From Thermoproteota archaeon (GTDB taxonomy: Archaea; Thermoproteota; EX4484-205; JAAOZP01), in NCBI GenBank assembly GCA_025059435.1, contig JANXDK010000018.1, positions 1 to 9,263 on the forward strand: a DNA stretch of 9,263 nucleotides, in the 5' to 3' direction. Positions within the stretch are counted from its first letter, which is position 1. Each line of letters begins with the position of its first letter. Shown one piece after another: positions 1-6,189 of the stretch. The notes below the pieces were generated by a model. That model was not told where the DNA came from. It saw only the letters and a program-made list of their open reading frames with translations, and ran no database searches. A program made the position numbers and the translations under genes.

Positions 1-106
1 GGAATTCGTTTTTAGCTATTTATTGTAGGAAGCATAGCCTTTTTGTCCGTGAGACAGGTTGCTGGTCTACGGAAGTAATTTTTACTAGGTAGTATGAGAC
101 AAACAA

Positions 107-114
107 TATATAAA
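107..114 (+). promoter_or_regulatory. TATA box of the FGGY kinase relic
   Basis: TATATAAA is preceded by an A/C-rich stretch resembling a BRE. Its centre lies about 28 bp before the ATG at 139, the spacing expected for a leaderless archaeal transcript. It supports 139 as the ancestral start of the decayed kinase and suggests the relic may still be transcribed. Confidence 0.6.
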
Positions 115-138
115 TCTGATGATGCTTTTTAAAACTAC

Positions 139-762
139 ATGGGTTCAAAATCACCCTACATTTTAAGCATAGACTTTACATCATCTTGTAAAACGATAAT
201 CTTCACATGGAAAGTTTTAGCACAAGAGGAATATCCGGTTATTCACCCCAGCCCGGATGGGCAGAACAAGACCCCATGACTTGGCGGAAGGTCGTTATAA
301 AAACAATAAGGGAAACTTTGAGGAAGTGGAAGGCAGAAGGCAAGGAAATAATTGGTATGACAATCTCTTTACAAAGAGAAGTAGTTATCTGGGGTGGAAG
401 TTTTCTCTATAACGCTATAATATGGCTTGACAATAGGATCCTGTCGCAAGTAGAACAGATTAAGAAAACTCTCGATCCAGAAGATTCTATCGATAACTGG
501 TTTGAGTATAAATCCAGTATTTTCAGCTTCTAAAATCCTATGGCTTAAGTACAACGCTACAAGATGCTTCAATAAAACGGAATGTTTCCTTTTTCCAATA
601 GACTATTGTCTTCAAATTGACGGGGAGAAAGTAACAGAATTACTCTACTCTATGACGTCAAGGATAATTCTATTAGACATTAGGAAAAACAATGGTCGGA
701 CGAAATATGCCCAGCTTCCTGAGAATCTTAAATACGTCGTTAGTGTTAAACCTAAGTTTTAA
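139..762 (+). pseudogene. Decayed FGGY-family carbohydrate kinase, N-terminal domain only, two frameshifts
   Basis: Three frame segments together rebuild the N-terminal ATPase domain of a glycerol/xylulose kinase. Segment 1, from ATG 139, reads YILSID, then KVLAQEEYPVIHP, and would stop at 277-279. Segment 2, in the next frame, carries QPGWAEQDP, an LQRE motif and LYNAIIWLDNR, and stops at 531-533. Segment 3, back in the first frame, carries LSINPVFSASKILWLK, a DYCLQIDGEKVT-like stretch and TSRIILLDIRK, ending at 760-762. Adding one C to the CCCC run at 246-249 and removing one T from 501-503 would give one continuous frame of about 208 codons. Intact FGGY kinases have about 490-510 residues, so the C-terminal domain and its catalytic Asp (GDQ-type motif) are missing. 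The glycine of the usual D-x-G-T-T loop is also lost (DFTSS). The substrate cannot be assigned: QRE and the LYNAI-W stretch are glycerol-kinase-like. An active enzyme is very unlikely. Confidence 0.83.
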
Positions 763-833
763 TCATAATTTTCGAAAGCCATAGCAGCCTATGATACTCC
801 AGTATAATACTATTCTCTCTTGTTATCAACAGA

Positions 834-849
834 TTTCTTTTACCTTTTC
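834..849 (+). terminator. T-rich tract downstream of the kinase relic
   Basis: TTTCTTTTACCTTTTC is a pyrimidine-rich stretch on the plus strand, 70-85 bp after the last kinase stop and before the convergent S30e gene. Archaeal transcription often ends at such T-rich tracts without a hairpin. The assignment rests on composition and position only. Confidence 0.35.
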
Positions 850-871
850 TCAGTTCTAATTCGATTGAACT

Positions 872-885
872 AAAAGAAAAAGAAG
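872..885 (-). terminator. Poly-T terminator of S30e
   Basis: Read on the minus strand this is CTTCTTTTTCTTTT, starting two bases after the S30e stop codon. This fits an archaeal oligo-T terminator for a highly expressed single gene. Confidence 0.5.
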
Positions 886-886
886 T

Positions 887-1060
887 CTAAACACGCAACT
901 GTTTCCATATCTGGCCGGGCTGACGGTTTAACACAACTCTCTTACGATAAATGCTCCTAGTCCTTTTACGTGGCATATCCGGTTGACGCTCCTTCTTAGG
1001 TAATTTAGGAGTAAGACTACGGACTTTACCTGCTAGGGTAATGTTTCCGTGTGTTACCAT
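887..1060 (-). CDS. rps30e: 30S ribosomal protein S30e
   Basis: This small basic protein (57 residues) matches the archaeal/eukaryotic S30e family, a component of the small ribosomal subunit. The N-terminal signature THGNITLAGKVRSLTPK corresponds to the family pattern S/T-HGSLT-KAGKVRSQTPK. The C-terminal half is Lys/Arg-rich and ends in the family-like RKRVVLNRQPGQIW. Usual length is 50-65 residues. Three in-frame starts are possible: GTG 1072, ATG 1066 and ATG 1060. I chose 1060 because it gives MVTHG, the form seen across the family, and because the GAGGTG ribosome binding site (1070-1075) is then 9 nt away, against 3 nt for 1066. The gene stands alone on the minus strand, facing the kinase relic, with its own TATA-like box and a T-tract after the stop. 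No zinc-binding residues are present or expected. Confidence 0.9.
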   Translation of the reverse strand: MVTHGNITLAGKVRSLTPKLPKKERQPDMPRKRTRSIYRKRVVLNRQPGQIWKQLRV

Positions 1061-1069
1061 TCCCATTAA

Positions 1070-1075
1070 CACCTC
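1070..1075 (-). promoter_or_regulatory. Ribosome binding site of S30e
   Basis: Minus-strand GAGGTG complements the CACCTC end of 16S rRNA. It lies 9 nt before ATG 1060 and only 3 nt before ATG 1066. The spacing therefore favours 1060, and it rules out GTG 1072, which overlaps the site. Confidence 0.6.
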
Positions 1076-1105
1076 TTTGTGTTAAGAATAATGCATAGAC
1101 TTGTT

Positions 1106-1111
1106 CTTAAA
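1106..1111 (-). promoter_or_regulatory. Probable TATA box of S30e
   Basis: TTTAAG, within AATGTTTAAGAAC on the minus strand, is centred near 1109. Transcription would start near 1083, giving a leader of about 23 nt that contains the GAGGTG site. The match to the TATA consensus is moderate. Confidence 0.4.
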
Positions 1112-1366
1112 CATTCCTCTCGTAAAAGGGCGAACTTATTCTGCTTTCTCTTCGCATAGCACTACAGAGTTGGTAGAAAAACAGGGACGAGTAAAAAAAG
1201 AACATGAATCTTTGTGATATTACAAGTAATTTGGGAACAATGAGTGGCATATAGCAATACTTCCTTGAATAAATATAATACCTTAGAAAGCTCTCTTTCA
1301 AGAATATGCTAACAATTAGGCAAACGAGAAATAATCTGATATCATATTTCTGGAGGTTTAAAAACG

Positions 1367-1375
1367 CTTAAATAA
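1367..1375 (+). promoter_or_regulatory. TATA box of the 68-residue gene
   Basis: CTTAAATAA is preceded by an A-rich BRE-like stretch (AAAAACG). Its centre is about 35 bp before ATG 1406, implying a leader of roughly 9 nt. GTTTAAAAA at 1356-1364 is a second, less well placed candidate. Confidence 0.5.
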
Positions 1376-1405
1376 TGATTCCATACTTGTTACTCAGCAT
1401 AATAA

Positions 1406-1612
1406 ATGCCTACTGAAGACCATGCGAACCTTCATACAGACATGGAGAGAATTCTCGAAGCAATAATTCAGGCCAAGCTTATATACGCTGTTACGCCAAA
1501 GCTTCCCGAATATAAGAAGGTTTTGTTAGTCATACGTCCGAGGGGTCCTGTAAGAGGGTATTCCCTCTGGGTTAAGGAATCTTATGAAGCATATAGAAGA
1601 AATCATGTTTAA
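1406..1612 (+). CDS. Uncharacterised 68-residue protein upstream of nop5
   Basis: I do not recognise this family. The predicted protein is soluble and mildly basic. It has a helix-like N-terminal half (MERILEAIIQAKLIYAV, residues 13-29). This is followed by a Pro/Lys/Arg segment with a likely beta strand (KKVLLVIRPRGPVRGYSLWV) and a charged aromatic tail (KESYEAYRRNHV). There are no cysteine pairs, signal peptide or membrane span. Support for coding comes from the correctly spaced TATA box, protein-like composition, a position 53 bp before nop5 on the same strand, and the lack of a competing frame. ATG 1442 (residue 13) is an alternative start. The RPRG-x-VRG stretch could contact RNA, and the location suggests co-transcription with the C/D-box methylation genes; both are inference. 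It could also be a chance frame. Confidence 0.58.
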   Translation: MPTEDHANLHTDMERILEAIIQAKLIYAVTPKLPEYKKVLLVIRPRGPVRGYSLWVKESYEAYRRNHV

Positions 1613-1665
1613 AATCTAAGCCTAGGGAAAAGTTAATACTGTCTTTTTATGCTCAATGATACGAA

Positions 1666-2670
1666 TTGGAAGAACGTTTAAGCCTTGTAGAAACGCCAGT
1701 GGGATTGATAGTCTTCAATGATGAAGAAGTAGCTTCTTACGCTTTCAATAATTTTGAAGAAGCAGTAAGCTATTACAGGGGAGAGGTTGTTCGTGGCGTT
1801 GCATCATTCTTAAGGAAATGGAAGGGAAGAATTATTTTTGTTGAAAGAAGAAGTGCAGTTAGTACTTTATCATCAATAGGTTTGAAACCGATTGTTCGAG
1901 AACCGTTGGATGATGCTGTTAAGCTCAGGTCAGATTTTGAAACCATTCTCAAAATCCTAGGCCTAAGCGTAGAAGAGTATAAGAGTTTCATGTTGATGGT
2001 TGCGAATAAGCTTGCACAAGATAAGATTAACGAGTTGGCTAAACGCAAGGATTTAGATATAGTTATGGCATTGCAAAGCTACGATGAGCTTGTTAAGATT
2101 ATGAATGTGATTCAAGATAGGATAATAGTGTGGATAAGGGAGCGGGCTCCAAGTCTTTTAGAAGAGAATAAGGATTTTGAAAAAATCATTGAAAGGATAT
2201 GCTTTGGAAATTTTGAATCAGATTACGTTAAGAAAATGGCAGAGCTATACTTAAAGAGTAGGGAGTGTAGGAATATAGTGGAGAAGCAAATAGGAGACTT
2301 CATGGAGGAGACTGCACCAAACGTTGCATCAGTAATAGGACCTATTCTGGGGGCGAGGTTGATTTCTAAAGTAGGATCATTAGCTAGGCTAGCAAGCCTG
2401 CCTGCTTCAACAATCCAAATACTAGGGGCTGAGAAGGCTCTTTTCAGAGCGCTGAAGAAGAGGGGGAAGCCTCCTAAACATGGTATAATATTTCAACACC
2501 CGTGGGTTCACGGGTCGCCTAGGAAGATAAGAGGCAAGGTTGCAAGACTATTGGCAAGTAGGATAGCCGTCGCAGCAAGAGTTGATTACTTTTCCGGAAG
2601 GTTTATCGGAGAAGAACTTAAGAGGGAATTAGAAAATAGGATCAAGGCATTAAGAGGCGGGGCGAGTTGA
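1666..2670 (+). CDS. nop5: Nop5 (Nop56/58 family), C/D-box sRNP scaffold protein
   Basis: Nop5 bridges fibrillarin and the L7Ae-bound guide RNA in the archaeal C/D-box RNP that 2'-O-methylates rRNA and tRNA. The 334 residues divide in the usual way. The N-terminal fibrillarin-binding domain (about 5-85) begins LVETPVGLIVFND. The coiled-coil region spans about 100-215. The C-terminal Nop domain (about 217-325) carries APNVASVIGPILGARLIS, LPASTIQILGAEKALFRAL (245-263), HGIIFQHP (272-279) and RGKVARLLASRIAVAARVDYFSG. The length is on the short side for the family, and the REWY-type motif of the coiled coil is diverged (VWIRERAPSL). The start is TTG 1666. It is the first possible start after an in-frame TGA at 1657-1659 and it places LVETP at the family position. 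No clear ribosome binding site precedes it; AGTTAATA at 1631-1638 is a weak TATA candidate. The stop overlaps the fibrillarin start by four bases. Confidence 0.96.
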   Translation: MEERLSLVETPVGLIVFNDEEVASYAFNNFEEAVSYYRGEVVRGVASFLRKWKGRIIFVERRSAVSTLSSIGLKPIVREPLDDAVKLRSDFETILKILGLSVEEYKSFMLMVANKLAQDKINELAKRKDLDIVMALQSYDELVKIMNVIQDRIIVWIRERAPSLLEENKDFEKIIERICFGNFESDYVKKMAELYLKSRECRNIVEKQIGDFMEETAPNVASVIGPILGARLISKVGSLARLASLPASTIQILGAEKALFRALKKRGKPPKHGIIFQHPWVHGSPRKIRGKVARLLASRIAVAARVDYFSGRFIGEELKRELENRIKALRGGAS

Positions 2671-3350
2671 GGCAGAGGAAATTTTTTGAAGGAGTATACG
2701 AGATTGAAGATGAAGAGGGAAGTCACATAGCTACTTTAAGCATTGCACCCGGAATTATAGTCTACGGTGAGAAGATTGTTAAAATAGGTAACGATGAATA
2801 CAGAATCTGGAATCCCTATAGGAGTAAGATAGCTGCTGCGATCATTAAAGGTTTGAAAAACTTCTTCATAAAGCCAGGCTGGAGGATACTCTACTTGGGG
2901 GCTGCATCGGGAACTACAGTCAGTCATGTCTCTGACATAGTTGGGTCGGAAGGCATTATTTATGCTGTTGAGGTTGCGCATAGGCCCTTTAGAGATTTTA
3001 TTGAAAAAGTTTCTGGAAAAAGGCGGAACGTTGTACCTATTCTAGGTGATGCTAGAAGCGTATTTGAATACAGCTGGCTGCTGCAAGAGGTCGAGACTGT
3101 TTACTGTGATATAGCTCAACCGGATGAAGTTAGTATAGCTGTTATGAATGCAGACATCTTCTTAAAAAAGGGCGGTTTTCTCGTAATCGCTCTCAAGGCC
3201 AGTAGTGTTGACTCGACGAGAAAGCCCAGTGAAATATTTAGGAGGGAAGAGGCGAATCTTGAGGCAACTGGAAGATATAGGATTGAAGAAATCGTTGACA
3301 TTGAACCCTATGCTATGATGCATGAATTGATAATATCTAGGAAGATTTAG
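2667..3350 (+). CDS. flpA: Fibrillarin-like rRNA/tRNA 2'-O-methyltransferase
   Basis: This is the S-adenosylmethionine-dependent methyltransferase of the C/D-box sRNP. At 227 residues it has the normal archaeal length. Visible family features are FFEGVYEIEDEEG at the N-terminus, RIWNPYRSKIAAAI (46-59) and the SAM loop YLGAASGTT (76-84). They continue with the ribose-binding acidic residue in YAVEV (E102), GDAR (127-130), YCDIAQP (D148), ALKASS (K177) and EPYAMMHELII (H219). D148, K177 and H219 correspond to residues of the family catalytic centre. The start is TTG 2667, which overlaps the nop5 stop as TTGA, so translation is probably coupled. A G-rich GAGGCGGGG stretch just upstream may act as a weak ribosome binding site. 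Adjacent nop5 and fibrillarin genes are the common archaeal arrangement, and the products bind each other directly. The gene's stop overlaps the stop of convergent RNase HII by four bases. Confidence 0.97.
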   Translation: MRQRKFFEGVYEIEDEEGSHIATLSIAPGIIVYGEKIVKIGNDEYRIWNPYRSKIAAAIIKGLKNFFIKPGWRILYLGAASGTTVSHVSDIVGSEGIIYAVEVAHRPFRDFIEKVSGKRRNVVPILGDARSVFEYSWLLQEVETVYCDIAQPDEVSIAVMNADIFLKKGGFLVIALKASSVDSTRKPSEIFRREEANLEATGRYRIEEIVDIEPYAMMHELIISRKI

Positions 3351-4009
3351 AAAAACTTGTTAAGCTTATCTTGATTAAGCCGTATGTTAATTCTCCGAAC
3401 CGTATTCCAACTCATCCTTACGAGTCCTCTTCCGCTCCCGGAGTTAAGTAGTTGCTCCACAACTATTATAGTCTTAGAGTCTCCCGGATATCCTGAGCAT
3501 ATCGGCAGCTCGGCTTTCCTGAGTATTCTCTTAACAGCCCTGTCTCTCTCTACCTTTGCTACTATACTGGCAGCACTTACGAGCGGATTTGATTCATCGA
3601 GGTAATTCCTTACTACGAGCTTTCCCTGAAAACCGGATGTATGCTTCAGTATTATGCTTCTAAATCTGTTACAATCTCTGTCGACCGAATCAACATAAAA
3701 AGTTCCGTGACGGTGTTTGGTTAGTATGCTTCCGATTAAAATTGCCTCTATTTCGTTCAGACTTATCCCATTTTTCCTAAGCTCATCTATTCGATTCGCA
3801 CTAATACTCCTGACTTCAACCACCTTGGATATTTCCCTCACCTTCGATGCAATGAGAATTCTCTTACTTGGGCTAAGCATCTTAGAGTCCTTAACGCCCG
3901 CTTTAACGAGGAGGGGAATCCTCCCCTCTTCGACACCAGTCATTGCAACCACTAAAGGACCTATTACACAACCCCTTCCAGCCTCGTCTATTCCCGCTAC
4001 GAGAACCAT
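3347..4009 (-). CDS. rnhB: Ribonuclease HII with C-terminal PCNA-binding motif
   Basis: This enzyme cleaves the RNA strand of RNA/DNA hybrids and removes ribonucleotides misincorporated in DNA. It has 220 residues, normal for archaeal RNase HII. The catalytic acidic residues are all visible: D8 and E9 in GIDEAGRG, D107 in YVDSVD, and D138, four residues before the proline of NPLVSAASIVAKVERD. The GRG motif (11-13) and Y174 in SGYPGD, which recognise the ribonucleotide junction in this family, are present, as is the C-terminal MSWNTVRR. The last eight residues, QDKLNKFF, are an exact QxxLxxFF PIP box for binding the PCNA sliding clamp. ATG 4009 lies 8 nt after the proS stop, with no clear ribosome binding site, so it is likely translated from the proS transcript by coupling. 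Confidence 0.97.
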   Translation of the reverse strand: MVLVAGIDEAGRGCVIGPLVVAMTGVEEGRIPLLVKAGVKDSKMLSPSKRILIASKVREISKVVEVRSISANRIDELRKNGISLNEIEAILIGSILTKHRHGTFYVDSVDRDCNRFRSIILKHTSGFQGKLVVRNYLDESNPLVSAASIVAKVERDRAVKRILRKAELPICSGYPGDSKTIIVVEQLLNSGSGRGLVRMSWNTVRRINIRLNQDKLNKFF

Positions 4010-4017
4010 TTCTTAAT

Positions 4018-5466
4018 TCAGTATGCTCTTGCGAAGTATACTACCTTCGAGGCCGGTTTCCCACAATTTACACAGTTTGAGAAAACAGGTTTCTCTTCGA
4101 ATGGGATTAGCCTTATGGATGCACCAGTCTCCTCCTTCACCATTTCATCACATTCCTTAGAGCCGCACCAACATGCTTCAACCATCATGCCCCTGGAAAT
4201 TAATTTAGAAAGCTCGTCGATCGTTCTTGCTCTACCAGTCTTCTCACTCATCATATTCTTAGCCTTCTCGAAAAGGCTTTTCTGAATCTTCTCTAGAAGC
4301 GAATTTATTGTGTCCTCTAATTCAGAATCCCTTATCCTAATTCTCTCAAGCCGATCTCTCCTGAATAATGTGAGCATACCATCTTTAACATCTCTGGGAC
4401 CGATTTCTATCCTAACTGGTACTCCCTTAAGCTCCCAGTCGTTATACTTCCATCCTGGAGTATAGTCTTCTCTTAAATCCGCTTGAGCTGAAATACCCCT
4501 ATTCAAGAGCCTGTCTTCAACCTCTTTGCATTTCGAGAATACCTGTATCTTCTCCTCCTCGCTGTAGAATATTGGTATTATTACGGCTTGAAGGGGAGCG
4601 ATCTTCGGAGGTATTACGAGACCCCTATCATCTCCATGCACCATAACCATTGCTCCTATCAGCCTCGTGGAAACGCCCCAAGAAGTCTGCCACACGTAAT
4701 TAGTAGAACCATCTTTATCTAGGAATGCGATTCCAAAGGTCTTTGAAAAGTTTTGACCTAGGAAGTGAGAAGTACCTGCTTGAAGCGCCCTACCATCAGG
4801 CATTAAGGCTTCAATCGTGAAAGTGACCTCAGCCCCCGCGAATTTCTCCCACTCAGTCTTAAAACCGTCTAAGACGGGTATTGCTAAATATTCCTCAACA
4901 AACCTTTTGTAAATCTTCAATATTTCAAGAGCCTGTTGCAATGCCTCTTCTCTCGTAGCATGGGCTGTATGCCCCTCCTGCCAGAGGAACTCCGTATTCC
5001 TCAGGAAAGGTTTCGTAGACTTTATCTCCCACCTTACGATGTTACACCATTGGTTAAGCTTCAAAGGCAAATCCCTCCAACTCCTTATCCACTTAGAATA
5101 CATCTCATACATTATAGTCTCTGAAGTTGGTCTTATCGCCAACCTCTCGGATAGAGGCTCGTCACCACCGTGAGTAACCCAAGCAACCTCCGGCGTAAAG
5201 CCTTTGAAGTGTTCAGCTTCCTTTTTCAGCAGCCTCTCAGGTATGAGAAGTGGAAAGTAAACGTTTTTAACACCTATTTTCTTGAACTCAGTATCAAGTA
5301 TGCTCATTACCTTCTCCCATATGGCATATGCTAGTTCTCTGAACACTATGCAACCGTGTACCGGAGCGTAGTCTGCCAAGCCGGATTTCGTCACAAGCTG
5401 ACTGTACCACTCTGAAAAATCCTCGTTTTTCCCAACTGTTAGACCTAGGTCATGCTTAACGCTCAA
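4018..5466 (-). CDS. proS: Prolyl-tRNA synthetase, archaeal/eukaryotic type
   Basis: This class IIa aminoacyl-tRNA synthetase charges tRNA-Pro with proline in the cytoplasm. The 482 residues match the archaeal form, which lacks the bacterial editing insertion between motifs 2 and 3. Visible features are the TxE-type proline loop RPTSETIMYEMYSKW (112-126), motif 2 CNIVRWE (141-147), and LRNTEFLWQEGHTAHAT (155-171). Further on are GTSHFLGQNFSKTFGI (231-246) and motif 3 GDDRGLVIPPKIAP (278-291). The anticodon-binding domain spans about 290-400. The C-terminal zinc domain has cysteines 432, 434, 439, 465 and 468 (CWCGSKEC and CVNC). The start is TTG 5466. A TATA box 23-34 bp upstream makes the mRNA nearly leaderless, and GAGGG directly abuts the codon. 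It is followed by rnhB after 8 nt, so the two form an operon. Confidence 0.97.
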   Translation of the reverse strand: MSVKHDLGLTVGKNEDFSEWYSQLVTKSGLADYAPVHGCIVFRELAYAIWEKVMSILDTEFKKIGVKNVYFPLLIPERLLKKEAEHFKGFTPEVAWVTHGGDEPLSERLAIRPTSETIMYEMYSKWIRSWRDLPLKLNQWCNIVRWEIKSTKPFLRNTEFLWQEGHTAHATREEALQQALEILKIYKRFVEEYLAIPVLDGFKTEWEKFAGAEVTFTIEALMPDGRALQAGTSHFLGQNFSKTFGIAFLDKDGSTNYVWQTSWGVSTRLIGAMVMVHGDDRGLVIPPKIAPLQAVIIPIFYSEEEKIQVFSKCKEVEDRLLNRGISAQADLREDYTPGWKYNDWELKGVPVRIEIGPRDVKDGMLTLFRRDRLERIRIRDSELEDTINSLLEKIQKSLFEKAKNMMSEKTGRARTIDELSKLISRGMMVEACWCGSKECDEMVKEETGASIRLIPFEEKPVFSNCVNCGKPASKVVYFARAY

Positions 5467-5488
5467 CCCTCTGGCTGAGTCGTGTCTT

Positions 5489-5500
5489 CTTTTTTAAAAA
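5489..5500 (-). promoter_or_regulatory. TATA box of proS
   Basis: Minus-strand TTTTTAAAAAAG is centred near 5495, about 28 bp before the TTG start at 5466. Transcription would begin at or within a few bases of the start codon. The core TTTTTAAAAA is palindromic, so the element could also bind TBP in the other orientation, but the S26e box is better placed for plus-strand initiation. Confidence 0.6.
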
Positions 5501-5511
5501 CGTTGTGGCTT

Positions 5512-5528
5512 GAAAAAAGCTAAATATT
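5512..5528 (+). promoter_or_regulatory. BRE plus TATA box of the S26e operon
   Basis: GAAAAAAGC followed by TAAATATT is a textbook archaeal BRE/TATA pair, with its TATA centre about 30 bp before ATG 5555. The divergent S26e and proS promoters sit in only 88 bp, so a regulator binding here could affect both transcripts. Confidence 0.6.
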
Positions 5529-5554
5529 AGGCTTATAACTGTAAAAAAAGAGGT

Positions 5555-5833
5555 ATGGCCAAGAAGAGAAAGTCCAGGGGCAGGGCTAAGGGAGGGAAGG
5601 GAAGGTCCGAGTACGTCAGTTGCACGAATTGCGGTAGCAGAATTCCAGTAGACAAAGCCATAAAGGCAACTAGAAGAGTGTCCTACGTCGACCCCACTTT
5701 GGCCAAGGAGCTTAGGAAGTCGGGAACCTTCATTCCAAGGATAAGTGTCACTAAGTACTACTGTGTCTCCTGTGCTGTTCACGCAGGTATAGTAAGGGTA
5801 AGGTCTAGGGAGGAGAGGAAGGTGGTTGAGTAA
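5555..5833 (+). CDS. rps26e: 30S ribosomal protein S26e
   Basis: This small-subunit ribosomal protein is found in eukaryotes and in part of the archaea, including Thermoproteota. The 92 residues start with a Lys/Arg/Gly-rich stretch (KKRKSRGRAKGGKGRSEYV). A zinc-binding pair of CxxC motifs follows: C23-C26 in SCTNCGSR and C70-C73 in YYCVSCAVHAGIVRVRS. The conserved RIPVDKAIK segment lies between them. ATG 5555 has GAGGT immediately in front (spacing 0), so translation is more likely leaderless, starting from the TATA box at 5521-5528. It is the first gene of a four-gene plus-strand cluster; its TAA stop overlaps the ATG of the PadR-type regulator by one base (TAATG), which suggests coupled translation. 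Confidence 0.97.
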   Translation: MAKKRKSRGRAKGGKGRSEYVSCTNCGSRIPVDKAIKATRRVSYVDPTLAKELRKSGTFIPRISVTKYYCVSCAVHAGIVRVRSREERKVVE

Positions 5834-6189
5834 TGGCTTATGAGAGGCTTGTTGAAAAGCTTACGAAGGAAAACCTCTGGTTGTACATTCTTACAATGCT
5901 AAGGGAAAAGCCGATGTATGGTTATGAGATAGCTGGAAGGCTCAGGAGCGATTTCAAAATCCCCATAGCTACTATAACCGCTTATGTTGTCCTCTACAAA
6001 ATGGAGAGAGAAGGACTTGTTGAAAGAATAGTAGAGCCCGAAGGTGTGGGAGGAAGGATAAACGTCAGGAAGGTCTACTACCGGCAGACGGATAAAGGAA
6101 GAGATACTCTTGAGAAAGGAATAGAGTACATCAGGAGCATCCTCCAGACTTTGGAGGGGGCGGGCAAGGGTGGTTCTGGGGAGCCTTAG
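5833..6189 (+). CDS. PadR-family winged-helix transcriptional regulator
   Basis: PadR-type proteins are dimeric winged-helix DNA-binding regulators. The 118 residues show the family pattern. LTKENLWLYILTMLREKPMYGYEIAGRL (10-37) covers helices 1-2. Next is a recognition region, IPIATITAYVVLYKMEREGLVERI (43-66), and then the wing, GGRINVRKVYYRQTDKGRDTLEKGI (73-97). The last part is a short dimerisation helix (98-108) and a Gly-rich tail, so it resembles the short PadR subfamily without a large C-terminal domain. The target is unknown. Co-transcription with S26e and overlap with a lipid-synthesis gene make autoregulation of this operon, or control of the neighbouring divergent promoter, reasonable guesses only. 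The Gly-rich end of the protein overlaps the start of the next gene by 20 bp. Confidence 0.9.
   Translation: MAYERLVEKLTKENLWLYILTMLREKPMYGYEIAGRLRSDFKIPIATITAYVVLYKMEREGLVERIVEPEGVGGRINVRKVYYRQTDKGRDTLEKGIEYIRSILQTLEGAGKGGSGEP
6153..6160 (+). promoter_or_regulatory. Strong ribosome binding site inside the PadR gene
   Basis: GGAGGGGG lies 9 nt before GTG 6170, inside the 3' end of the PadR-type gene. It decides the start of the phosphatidyltransferase. It also explains the Gly-rich tail of the regulator, since the same bases encode both. Confidence 0.65.

Larger units (their letters stand above)
1061..1405. other. AT-rich intergenic region between S30e and the 68-residue gene
   Basis: These 345 bases hold the S30e signals at the left end and the promoter of the 68-residue gene at the right end. 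The middle (about 1115-1350) has no recognisable gene. The longest frames, 64 codons on the minus strand (1107-1301) and 42 codons on the plus strand (1092-1217), look non-coding. A short hairpin, GAAAG-CTCT-CTTTC, sits at 1286-1299 and is too weak to assign a role. I saw no tRNA cloverleaf and no C/D-box pair. Confidence 0.5.

Noticed and set aside
3..92. Plus-strand frame of 29 codons open at the left edge
   Set aside because: It could be the end of an upstream gene, but the residues show no recognisable family and the frame is too short to support.
116..124. CTGATGATG, resembling a C box of a C/D-box sRNA
   Set aside because: The base before TGATGA is C rather than a purine, no D/D' (CTGA) or C' boxes follow at normal spacing, and the site lies between the TATA box and start of the kinase relic.
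139..762. Programmed frameshifting in the kinase relic
   Set aside because: The sites are simple short homopolymers without a slippery heptamer or stimulatory structure, and the catalytic half of the protein is missing, so decay or sequencing error is simpler.
1092..1217. Plus-strand open stretch of 42 codons with possible TTG start at 1101
   Set aside because: The peptide looks somewhat protein-like but matches nothing I know, has no start signals, and lies opposite the S30e promoter.
1286..1299. GAAAG-CTCT-CTTTC hairpin
   Set aside because: A five-pair stem in AT-rich DNA is expected by chance and is not next to a gene end.
1107..1301. Minus-strand frame of 64 codons
   Set aside because: Its composition is Phe/Tyr/Ser/Arg-rich, typical of translated AT-rich non-coding DNA. 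It has no ribosome binding site and no family resemblance, and it overlaps the S30e promoter.
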